Source: Halomonas denitrificans
GTDB taxonomy: Bacteria; Pseudomonadota; Gammaproteobacteria; Pseudomonadales; Halomonadaceae
Assembly: GCF_003056305.1 (NCBI RefSeq)
Contig: NZ_PYVX01000002.1
Location: 124,001-188,000, forward strand
DNA length: 64,000 bases
Direction: 5' to 3'
Shown: positions 57,474 through 64,000 of the stretch, piece by piece
Position numbering within the stretch: position 1 is the stretch's first letter
Layout of the letters: the number at the start of each line of letters is the position of its first letter
The notes under the pieces: model-generated
What the model was told of the DNA's origin: nothing
Seen by the model: only the letters and a program-made list of their open reading frames with translations
Databases searched by the model: none
Made by a program: the position numbers and the translations under genes

Positions 57474-58145
57474 ATGGGGCTCGACGCGGGTACGGTGACG
57501 GCCCTTTGGGGGGCCGTCCTGCTTTCCGGTGCCTATCACGGCGTCAATCCCGGTATGGGGTGGCCGCTTGCCGTATCGTCCGGCTTGATGGACGGGCGGG
57601 GCCAGGCCATGGTCAAGGCGCTCGGGGCGCTGGCGGCCGGCCACCTTCTGGCGATGCTGGCGATCCTGCTGCCCTTCTCCATGATGACCGTACTGCTCGA
57701 CTGGCAGACCGAAATTCGCGTCGCTGCCGCAGCACTGGTGATCGCCGCAGGCGCCTACCTGCTGATCAATCGCCGGCACCCGAGGGTTCTTGCTCGGGTG
57801 CATCCCTCGCGTCTGGTGCTCTGGTCGTTTCTCGCCGCGATGGCGCACGGTGCCGGCTTGATGCTGCTGCCGATCTACCTGGGCATTTCCGGAACGGAGC
57901 CGGGCGAGGCCGGCCACGCGGCCGCGCGTGAACTGATGGGGCGCAACATCGGCTCGGCGTTCCTCGTGGCGCTGGCGCATACCGCCGCCATGATGGTGGC
58001 CGGCGGCGTGCTCGCCGTGGGGACCTATTACTATCTCGGGCTCAGGTTTCTGAAGCGCACATGGTTCAACCTCGATCTGGTCTGGGCGTTGAGCCTGATC
58101 CTCGTCGGTCTCTCGGGGCTGTATCTGGCCATCAATGGGCACTGA
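57474..58145 (+). CDS. Multispanning membrane protein paired with the methanethiol oxidase
   Basis: A 223-residue inner-membrane protein with about six helices. Near the N-terminus is AYHGVNPGMGWPLAVSSGL. A histidine/asparagine-containing helix of this kind, together with AHGAGLMLLPIYL, recalls metal permeases such as NicO or HupE types, but I do not recognise the family. It starts at the base directly after the mtoX stop, so translation is coupled and a joint function is likely. One guess is copper supply to the oxidase or transport of a sulfur compound; neither is shown. Both genes are enclosed by the direct repeat. Confidence 0.65.
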   Translation: MGLDAGTVTALWGAVLLSGAYHGVNPGMGWPLAVSSGLMDGRGQAMVKALGALAAGHLLAMLAILLPFSMMTVLLDWQTEIRVAAAALVIAAGAYLLINRRHPRVLARVHPSRLVLWSFLAAMAHGAGLMLLPIYLGISGTEPGEAGHAAARELMGRNIGSAFLVALAHTAAMMVAGGVLAVGTYYYLGLRFLKRTWFNLDLVWALSLILVGLSGLYLAINGH

Positions 58146-58201
58146 CGCAGGCGCGGATACGATCTCGGGCCCGCTTTTTCCGGTTGTGGTGCAGGGCCTG
58201 T

Positions 58202-58275
58202 GGGGATAGCCCGCCCTTGGTGTGTCACCCACCTCATGACCTGCTTGCGACGCCTCGGCGTATCCAGGGCGGCGG
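58202..58275. repeat. Imperfect direct repeat, right copy, flanking the methanethiol oxidase cassette
   Basis: Pairs with 55757-55826: the sequence starts GGGGATAGCCCGCC and ends AGGGCGGCGG. It lies between the membrane-protein gene and the DUF427 gene. A few mismatches and a 4-bp insertion (ACCT near 58231) distinguish the copies. Confidence 0.78.
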
Positions 58276-58358
58276 TGGCTTATCCCCTGGCGGCGCGCCC
58301 GTCCTGGACCGATGATGTTACGCTGCCGGGAGACGAGACACCGCCACAGGGAGCGCGC

Positions 58359-58688
58359 ATGGACGATACCTCAGAGCCCCGCATCACCCTGCATCCTCAC
58401 GCCCATCGGGTGCGCGTCGTCATCGACGGCACCCAGCTCGCCGACACCACCCGCGCCATCGAGCTGCGCGAGACCGGCTATCCGCCGCGCCAGTACCTGC
58501 CCCGGGACGATGTGCGCATGGAGCTGCTGACGCCCTCCGAGACCGTGACCCACTGCCCGTTCAAGGGCGATGCCGGCTACTACTCCTTCGGTGAGCACGA
58601 GGACGTGGCGTGGAGCTACGAGAGTCCGCTCGCGAGCATCAAGGAGATCGAGGGAAGGGTCGTGTTCTACCAGGGCGTCGACGAATGA
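58359..58688 (+). CDS. DUF427 domain protein
   Basis: A 109-residue soluble protein with the DUF427 pattern: HRVRVVIDGTQLADTTRAIELRETGYPPRQYLPRDDVRMELL, then SETVTHCPFKGDAGYYSF and the C-terminal ASIKEIEGRVVFY. The family is widespread and uncharacterised; a conserved cysteine (HCPFKG) is present. The ATG at 58359 follows AGGGAG at good spacing; the upstream open frame is not used. A DUF6624 gene follows 57 bp later on the same strand and may share the transcript. Confidence 0.82.
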   Translation: MDDTSEPRITLHPHAHRVRVVIDGTQLADTTRAIELRETGYPPRQYLPRDDVRMELLTPSETVTHCPFKGDAGYYSFGEHEDVAWSYESPLASIKEIEGRVVFYQGVDE

Positions 58689-58745
58689 GCGCGTCGCCTG
58701 CGAACGGCCGGCATCACGCGTCTCGTCTCGTCCTCATCGAGGGAG

Positions 58746-59294
58746 ATGGCCATGCCGCCTCGCGTCGCCGATGAGCTGGTCACGATGATGGCCGACGACC
58801 AGCGCCTCCTTAAGCAGCTGTTCGATGCCGGAGAACTCCCCTCCACGTCCTATCACCCCCGCATGAAGGCCCTGCATGAGCGCAACGTCTCGCGCCTGAA
58901 GGCGATCATCGGTCGCCACGGCTGGCCCGGCCTTTCGCTCGTCGGGGAGGAGGCGGCCAAGGCGGCCTGGCTGATCGCCCAGCACGCCGTCTCCGACCCC
59001 GAGTTCATGGCGGAATGCCTCGGCCATCTGGAGGCCGCCGTCGCCCGGGGAGAGGCCCCGGGGTGGCAGCTGGCCTTCCTGCAGGATCGGGTGCGCACGC
59101 TATCCGGCCAGTCCCAGGTCTACGGCACCCAGTTCGACGTCGATGACGGCGGCTGGCCGACGCCGTGTCCCATCGAAGCGCCGGCGACGGTCAATGAACG
59201 TCGGGCCGCGCTGGGGATGAACTCCCTCGAGGAGCGGCTGGCGCAGATGACCGAGCGGGAGCGCCGGCGCCGCGAGAGGGCCCGGCAGGCCTAG
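58746..59294 (+). CDS. DUF6624 family protein
   Basis: A 182-residue protein resembling DUF6624: a central HERNVSRLKAIIGRHGWPGLSLVGEEAAKAAWLIAQHA, then LAFLQDRVRTLSGQSQVYGTQFDVDDGGW. The C-terminal 30 residues are a charged Arg/Glu helix. It is soluble and alpha-helical with no known activity. In-frame ATGs at 58746 and 58752 are both possible. It is convergent with the dioxygenase gene downstream. Confidence 0.7.
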   Translation: MAMPPRVADELVTMMADDQRLLKQLFDAGELPSTSYHPRMKALHERNVSRLKAIIGRHGWPGLSLVGEEAAKAAWLIAQHAVSDPEFMAECLGHLEAAVARGEAPGWQLAFLQDRVRTLSGQSQVYGTQFDVDDGGWPTPCPIEAPATVNERRAALGMNSLEERLAQMTERERRRRERARQA

Positions 59295-59332
59295 GCCACG
59301 GCGGCGCGCTCGGCTTCCCCGTTGCGCCGCGA

Positions 59333-60349
59333 TCAGTTCTGCATGGGCACGCCATCCGCCCACCGGAAGCCGATGCCGCCACCTTTCCAGACGCCTTCAC
59401 CAAGGGGGTTGGGCCCCTGGATATCGACGTGCTGTGGCAGGCCGAAGCCGGGGGCGAGGTCCTGCACGCCGCGCACGGTGCTGCGGTGCATGATGCGCAG
59501 GCCCTGCTCCTCGGCGGGCAGGTGCGCCTCGGGGGCGGCGCGGTGCGCCACGGCGAGGTTGTCGATGAAGACGCAGTCGTTCTCCCGGTACTCGAAGGCG
59601 ATGGCGTAGCCGTCTTTCAGCCCCGCATTCAGGAGGTCGTTGTACTCGTGGCAGAGCTGTTTCAGCTCGTCCTCGTGCAGCAGCCGGAAGGCCTCTTCAT
59701 CAGGGAGCTTCTCGATCACCGCGCCGGTCATGCCGAGGTGCAGCCAGACGCACTTGCGCCCGGTGACGGGATGCGTGTGCACCACGGGATGCACCACGCC
59801 CGAGGCGGAGTTCACCGAGGCGAGCCGGCTCCAATACTCCTTTCGCTCCTCGGGGAGGGCGTCGAAGGCCGCGCCCTGGTGGGCGAAGTAGGTGCCGCCG
59901 CCTTTCTCGGCCGGACGGATGATGTGATAGCCCGAGTGAGAGAAGGTGTCCGCGTTGAAGCTGCCGTCGTTGTGCCACTGCGGCCCCACGTCGGGGATGC
60001 CGTGACGGCGATCGTTCGAGAGGCGAAAGATGTGCGGATTGCCGTCCGGAGTGGCGGGGTGGATGCCGTGGGTGCTGTGCAGCTCGCGCCCGCCCCACCA
60101 GCAGCTCGCCCGCAGGAAGTCCTCGGCGGCCAAGGGCGTGTCGTTCTTGAAGACGAGAAAGCCGCGGCTCGCCATCTCGCGCTCCAGGGCGTCGCGCACC
60201 TCCGCCGGCGGCGCCTCCTGGGCGGCGAGGTCGATGCCCCGCACCTCGGCGCCCAGCGGCTCGAGCGGCGTGATGGTGGCGCCGAAGGCCTCGAGGGTGG
60301 CGACGCGGGCGGGGTCCAGGGGCGGAATCGTCGAGGGGCGGGTGGTCAT
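59333..60349 (-). CDS. TauD/TfdA-family Fe(II)/2-oxoglutarate dioxygenase
   Basis: A 338-residue non-haem iron dioxygenase. The 2-His-1-carboxylate motif starts with H-x-D in GPQWHNDGSF, and the distal His lies in FIDNLAVAHRAAPEA, with the 2-oxoglutarate-binding arginine probably in GLRIMHRSTVRG. ATITPLEPLGAEVRGIDL is the usual N-terminal stretch of TauD-type enzymes. The family hydroxylates sulfonates, amino acids and aromatic ethers; the substrate here is unknown. An inserted WWGGRELHSTHG segment precedes the core. It is the only gene in its transcript as far as I can see. Confidence 0.85.
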   Translation of the reverse strand: MTTRPSTIPPLDPARVATLEAFGATITPLEPLGAEVRGIDLAAQEAPPAEVRDALEREMASRGFLVFKNDTPLAAEDFLRASCWWGGRELHSTHGIHPATPDGNPHIFRLSNDRRHGIPDVGPQWHNDGSFNADTFSHSGYHIIRPAEKGGGTYFAHQGAAFDALPEERKEYWSRLASVNSASGVVHPVVHTHPVTGRKCVWLHLGMTGAVIEKLPDEEAFRLLHEDELKQLCHEYNDLLNAGLKDGYAIAFEYRENDCVFIDNLAVAHRAAPEAHLPAEEQGLRIMHRSTVRGVQDLAPGFGLPQHVDIQGPNPLGEGVWKGGGIGFRWADGVPMQN

Positions 60350-60457
60350 GGTAGCCTCCCGTGGCTGGTGGCAGTGGCCGAGCGCTATGCGCGGCTCATG
60401 CTGACAGACACCTCTCCATCTGCCAAACGCGCGCCCGGCGTCGACCGGGCGCGGGCG

Positions 60458-62650
60458 TCACGACGCAGCGGCGGGCCGAGCCTCCGCCGGCGCGGGCCCC
60501 GGCGAGAAGCGGTAGCCGAGCAGGCGCATGGCGTTGAGCGTCACCAGCACCGTGGCGCCGGTATCCGCCATCACCGCGATCCACATGCCGGTGATGCCGA
60601 GCGCCGTGGTGACCAGGAAGACCGCCTTCAGGCCCAGCGCCAGGGCGACGTTGGTCTTGATGTTGCGCAGCGTGGCCCGAGAGAGGTCGATCAGCTCGGC
60701 GATGCCGCTCACGCGGTCCTTGAGCAGCGCCGCATCCGCCGTCTCCAGCGCCACGTCGGTGCCGCCGCCCATGGCGATGCCTACCTCGGCGGTCGCCAGC
60801 GCCGGGGCGTCGTTGATGCCGTCGCCCACCTTGCCGACCGGCCCCTCGCCGGCGGCCTGCCACTCCCGCACGCGGTGGGCCTTGTCCCCGGGCATCAGCT
60901 CGCCGTGGGCCTCGATGCCCAGCTGCTCGCCGATGGCGGTGGCGGTGCGGGCGTTGTCGCCGCTGAGCATCACCGCCCGCACGCCGAGGCGCGACAGCGC
61001 CGCCAGGCCGTGGCGCGCATCCTCGCGGGGCTCGTCGCGCACGGCGATCAGCCCCAGCGCCCGCTGGCCCTCGACCAGCACCGCGAGGCTCTTGCCGGCC
61101 TGCTCCAGCTCGGCAATCCGCGTGTTGAGTTCGTCGCCGAGCGCGACCTGCTCGGCCAGGTGGCGCGGGGTGATCAGCGAGAGTTCGCGCGCCTCGACCC
61201 AGCCGGCGATGCCGCGCCCGGCCAGGGCGCGGCCGTCGCTCGCCCGCGGCACCGAGAGCCCTTGGCGCTCGGCGTGGGCCAGGATCGCCGCGGCGATGGG
61301 ATGGCTGGAGTCGCGCTCCAGGGCCGCGGCGAGCCGCAGGATCTCGCCCTCGTCGTGCCCGGCGTCCAGGGCCTCCACGTCGGTGACGCGCGGGCGGCCT
61401 TCCGTCAGCGTGCCGGTCTTGTCCAGCGCCACCAGCTTGAGCTTGCCGAGCTGCTCCAGCACCGCGCCGCCCTTGATCAGCAGGCCGCGCCGGGCGCCGG
61501 CCGAGAGCCCGGCGGCGATCGCCGCCGGCGTCGAGATCACCAGCGCGCAGGGGCAGGCGATCAGCAGCAGCGCCAGGGCGCGATAGATCGCTTCCGACCA
61601 CGCCATGCCCGCGACCAGCGGCGGCGCCACCGCCATCAGCAGGGCGAGCCCGATCACCGTCGGCATGTAGTAGCGCGCGAAGCGGTCGATGAAGCGGGCG
61701 ACCGGCGCCTTGGCGGCCTGGGCCTCCTCGACCAGGCGGATGACCCGAGCGATGGTGTTGTCCTCGGCGCGCCGCGTCACCTCCACCTCCAGGACGGCCT
61801 CCAGGTTCACGGTGCCGGCGAAGACATCGTCGCCGGGCTCCCGCGCGCGGGGCACCGACTCGCCGTTGATCGGCGACTCGTCGAGCTCGGAGGCCCCGGC
61901 GAGGATGCGCCCGTCGCAGGGCACCCGATCGCCCGGGCGGATCAGCACCCGCTGGCCGGGCGCGAGGGTGGCGGCCGGCACCTCGCGGGTATCGTCGCCG
62001 TCCAGCAGGCGCGCCGTCGAGGGCGTGAGGTCCGCCAGCGCCGAGATGCTGCGCCGTGCCCGGGAGGCGGCCACGCCCTCCAGGAGCTCGCCCACGGCGA
62101 ACAGGAAAACCACCACCGCGGCCTCGGCGGCGGCGTCGATGGCCAGCGCCCCCAGCGCGGCGATGCTCATCAGCATCTCGATGGTGAAGGGGTTGCGCTG
62201 CTTCAGCGCGCCCCAGGCGCCCTGCACGATGGGCACCAGCCCCACCGCGGTGGCGGCGACGAAGGGCCACTGGCCGAGCACCGGCCAGGCGAGGCGCAGC
62301 GCGAAGGCCACCGCCAGCAGGCCGCCGGTGACCATCACCAGCCGCCCCTTGGCGGTGCGCCACCAGGGCGCCGGGGCCTCCGGCGCGGCCGCCTCCTCCT
62401 CGCTGACGACGCGATAGCCGAGCTCCTGGATCGTCCGCTCGATCTCGGCGTGGGAGGGCGTCGAGTGTGCAGGCGAGTGCGCAGGAAAGTGCAGCTTGAC
62501 CGACCCGGTGACCGAGCTGGCCGAGACCTCCGCGATGCCCTCCAGGCGACCCAGCGCCGACTCGACCTTGCGCTCGCAGCCGCCGCAGTCCATGCCCTCG
62601 ACGCGCAGCGTCAGGGTCGCGGCGGTGGACGTGGATGCCGATGCTGACAT
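60458..62650 (-). CDS. zntA: Zn/Cd/Pb-exporting P-type ATPase
   Basis: A 730-residue P1B ATPase exporting Zn2+, Cd2+ or Pb2+. One N-terminal heavy-metal domain carries GMDCGGC. The membrane CPC motif is in LIACPCALVIS, the phosphorylation site in DKTGTLTEG, SSHPIA is the nucleotide site, and the hinge is GDGINDAPALA. The C-terminal helix has LKAVFLVTTALGITGMWIAVMADTGATVLVTLNAMRLL, with the D-T-G signature of the Zn-type subgroup. The ATG at 62650 begins the HMA domain. Divergent from a MerR regulator with a typical operator between them, so it is metal-induced. zntA versus cadA cannot be settled by sequence alone. Confidence 0.93.
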   Translation of the reverse strand: MSASASTSTAATLTLRVEGMDCGGCERKVESALGRLEGIAEVSASSVTGSVKLHFPAHSPAHSTPSHAEIERTIQELGYRVVSEEEAAAPEAPAPWWRTAKGRLVMVTGGLLAVAFALRLAWPVLGQWPFVAATAVGLVPIVQGAWGALKQRNPFTIEMLMSIAALGALAIDAAAEAAVVVFLFAVGELLEGVAASRARRSISALADLTPSTARLLDGDDTREVPAATLAPGQRVLIRPGDRVPCDGRILAGASELDESPINGESVPRAREPGDDVFAGTVNLEAVLEVEVTRRAEDNTIARVIRLVEEAQAAKAPVARFIDRFARYYMPTVIGLALLMAVAPPLVAGMAWSEAIYRALALLLIACPCALVISTPAAIAAGLSAGARRGLLIKGGAVLEQLGKLKLVALDKTGTLTEGRPRVTDVEALDAGHDEGEILRLAAALERDSSHPIAAAILAHAERQGLSVPRASDGRALAGRGIAGWVEARELSLITPRHLAEQVALGDELNTRIAELEQAGKSLAVLVEGQRALGLIAVRDEPREDARHGLAALSRLGVRAVMLSGDNARTATAIGEQLGIEAHGELMPGDKAHRVREWQAAGEGPVGKVGDGINDAPALATAEVGIAMGGGTDVALETADAALLKDRVSGIAELIDLSRATLRNIKTNVALALGLKAVFLVTTALGITGMWIAVMADTGATVLVTLNAMRLLGYRFSPGPAPAEARPAAAS

Positions 62651-62682
62651 GGCGGGGCTCCTCTGCGTGGGGTAACGTCTTA

Positions 62683-62713
62683 AGCCTAAACCCTGTAGCA
62701 ACTACAGGTTCAA
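62683..62713 (-). promoter_or_regulatory. MerR-type operator/promoter of the metal ATPase gene
   Basis: Read on the minus strand: TTGAAC (-35, 62713-62708), a 19-bp spacer holding the dyad CCTGTAG-TTG-CTACAGG, then TAGGCT (-10, 62688-62683). A 19-bp spacer is the hallmark of MerR-family promoters that are twisted into shape on metal binding. A further half-like CCCTGTAG occurs at about 62752-62759, just before the regulator start. Confidence 0.88.
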
Positions 62714-62772
62714 GTGGCGGTCTGACGTGACAGTTCCGAGTAAAAAAACATCCCCTGTAGCGAGGAGCCCCC

Positions 62773-63255
62773 ATGTCGGAGAATTCCCCCACCATCGGCA
62801 TCGGCGCGCTGGCCCGGCGGGCCGGCTGCCAGCCGGAAACCGTGCGCTACTACGAGCAGATCGGGCTGCTGCAGGCGGCCTCGCGGACCGAGGGCGGGCA
62901 GCGCCGCTACGGGGAGGAGGCCGTGCGGCGGCTGACCTTCATCCGCCACGCCCGGGACTTCGGCTTCTCGGTGGAGGCGGTGCGCGAGCTGCTGGCGATG
63001 TCGGACCGGCCCGACATGTGCTGCGACGAGGTCGACGCCCTCGCCAAGCATCACCTGGAGGAGGTGGAGTCGCGACTGCAGCGGCTTGCCGCGCTGCGCG
63101 ACGAGCTGCAGCGGATGATCGGCCAGTGTGCCGGCGGCAAGGTGGAGAGCTGCCGCATCATCGAGGTGCTCAGCGACCACCGGCTGTGCGACAGCGACAC
63201 CGCCCACGGCGGCGCCCACGACCTGGGCGAGCCGCCTGCGGCGCGGCGCAGCTGA
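62773..63255 (+). CDS. MerR family heavy-metal regulator (ZntR/CadR-like)
   Basis: A 160-residue MerR regulator. The DNA-binding domain has GIGALARRAGCQPETVRYYEQIGLLQ and GGQRRYGEEAVRRLTFIRHARDFGFS, followed by the dimerisation helix. Metal ligands include the Cys pair in DMCCDEVDALAKHH, plus QCAGGKVESC near the C-terminus, resembling CadR/PbrR and ZntR. The C-terminal tail adds HGGAHDLGEPP. The ATG has GAGGAG upstream. It controls the divergent ATPase gene through the operator just upstream. The exact metal (Zn, Cd or Pb) is not determined. Confidence 0.9.
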   Translation: MSENSPTIGIGALARRAGCQPETVRYYEQIGLLQAASRTEGGQRRYGEEAVRRLTFIRHARDFGFSVEAVRELLAMSDRPDMCCDEVDALAKHHLEEVESRLQRLAALRDELQRMIGQCAGGKVESCRIIEVLSDHRLCDSDTAHGGAHDLGEPPAARRS

Positions 63256-63280
63256 GGGTGCCACCCGGGCGCCATGGCGT

Positions 63281-64000
63281 TCAGCTCGGCGGCCGTCGCG
63301 CTCCGTCTTCGCTGTCGTCCGGGCTGCCCTCCGCGGGATGGGGGCGGCACAGCCCACCCGGCACGCGCATGACCCAGTCGCGGATCGCCCGAATGGTCGG
63401 GTCATCGCGGCGGCTCTCCGGATAGACCAGGTAGAAGGGCTTGCCCTCCAGCACGGGCCCGAAGGGCTGCACCAGCCGTCCCTCCGCCAGCTCATCGGCG
63501 ATCAGCGGCCGGCTCATCAGGGCCACGCCCTGGCCGCCGAGGGCGGCGTAGATGGCGTGGGTCTCGTCGGAGAACACCAGCCCGGCGTTCACGTCCAGCC
63601 CCGGCACCGCGGCGCGCTTCTGCCAGCCGGCCCAGTCCAGGGGCGTCACCGAGGCGCCCTGGGGGCGGAAGTGGATCAGCGGATGCTCGGGCAGCTGGGC
63701 CGGGTCGGTCAGGTTGAGCCCTGGGCTGCAGGTCGGGACGAAGGCGTTGTCGAACAGCTTCTCCGCCACCAGCCCCGGCCAGTGGCCGTCGCCATAGCGA
63801 ATCGCCAGGTCGGCGGTCACACCGTCCAGCGCCACCGGCTCGTGGGCGGCATGAATGCGCAGGTCGATGTGCGGGTGCGCCTCCGTCAGCAGGCACACCC
63901 AGGGCAGCAGCCAGCGCACGGCCACCGCCGGCGTGGTGGAGAGCGTGGCCGCCTGGCGCGCGGGCGGCGCCTTCAACCGCGCCACGGTCTCGCCGATGCT
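63281..64000 (-). CDS. LysR-type regulator, effector domain (N-terminus beyond window)
   Basis: 240 codons of a LysR regulator are visible to the right edge; the gene's start lies outside. The effector domain has LSTTPAVAVRWLLPWVCLLTEAHPHIDLRIHA, DLAIRYGDGHWPGLVAEKL and ALGGQGVALMSRPLI, which is the GcvA-like subgroup. The DNA-binding domain is missing from the window. It is convergent with the merR gene, 25 bp apart. The target is unknown. Confidence 0.82.
   Translation of the reverse strand, partial: SIGETVARLKAPPARQAATLSTTPAVAVRWLLPWVCLLTEAHPHIDLRIHAAHEPVALDGVTADLAIRYGDGHWPGLVAEKLFDNAFVPTCSPGLNLTDPAQLPEHPLIHFRPQGASVTPLDWAGWQKRAAVPGLDVNAGLVFSDETHAIYAALGGQGVALMSRPLIADELAEGRLVQPFGPVLEGKPFYLVYPESRRDDPTIRAIRDWVMRVPGGLCRPHPAEGSPDDSEDGARRPPS

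Noticed and set aside
59429..62647. Very long (1072-codon) open frame covering the dioxygenase and ATPase genes on the opposite strand
   Set aside because: Spans two well-supported genes and an intergenic gap; composition is antisense-like.
60396..62801. 801-codon frame on the ATPase strand in another phase
   Set aside because: Extends over the MerR operator and has no motif; the zntA frame explains the region fully.

Overview
The window looks like chromosomal DNA of a high-GC, moderately halophilic gammaproteobacterium, most likely Halomonadaceae (Halomonas or a close relative). This is inferred from gene content: NhaC- and NhaD-type Na+/H+ antiporters, a BCCT compatible-solute transporter, a Pseudomonas-type arginine succinyltransferase (ast/aru) operon with separate alpha and beta subunits, DUF3581/DUF3422 proteins and high GC at third codon positions. 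No tRNA, rRNA, CRISPR, phage or insertion-sequence gene was recognised.

Layout. 1-8.5 kb: a methyltransferase end, an NhaC antiporter with a long leader, and the tightly overlapping ast operon (C, A-alpha, A-beta, D, B; no astE), closed by a strong terminator. 8.5-11.7 kb: zapE, a YicG-like membrane protein and a lipoprotein. 11.7-17 kb (minus): a low-GC gene set encoding a PstS-like periplasmic protein, a porin-like barrel, a periplasm-sensing GGDEF-EAL protein and an exosortase-type acyltransferase. 17-26 kb: nhaD, DUF3581, a CorA-type transporter, DUF3422, small genes and an overlapping EAL/GGDEF pair. 26-31.5 kb: nfsA, a LemA/TPM cassette bracketed by a 2565-bp-spaced direct repeat carrying broken ends of nfsA and a DUF1499 gene, then DUF1499 and a glycerophosphodiesterase.

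32-51 kb is the most interesting block. It contains a GcvT/DmdA-like folate-dependent methyltransferase, a BCCT importer, two MetV-like cysteine-rich proteins, a MetF-like reductase, FolD, PurU and a two-subunit NAD-type formate dehydrogenase. Read together these make a complete route from a methylated substrate through 5-methyl-, 5,10-methylene- and 10-formyl-tetrahydrofolate to formate and CO2. An Lrp regulator, a GcvA-like LysR regulator, an orphan flavin disulfide reductase, an ECHDC3-like hydratase and an acyl-CoA ligase lie beside it. The substrate is not proven; DMSP or a betaine are the main candidates.

51-55 kb: an IclR regulator and hutG (histidine degradation), then gltS (glutamate/Na+ symporter) broken by an in-frame TAG. 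55-58.3 kb: a methanethiol oxidase-family (SBP56/MtoX) gene plus a multispanning membrane protein, again bracketed by an imperfect direct repeat. 58.3-64 kb: DUF427, DUF6624, a TauD-family dioxygenase, a Zn/Cd/Pb P-type ATPase divergent from its MerR regulator with a textbook 19-bp-spacer operator, and a truncated LysR gene.

Start codons were chosen by Shine-Dalgarno spacing and family N-termini. Functions rest on motif recognition from memory, with no database search.
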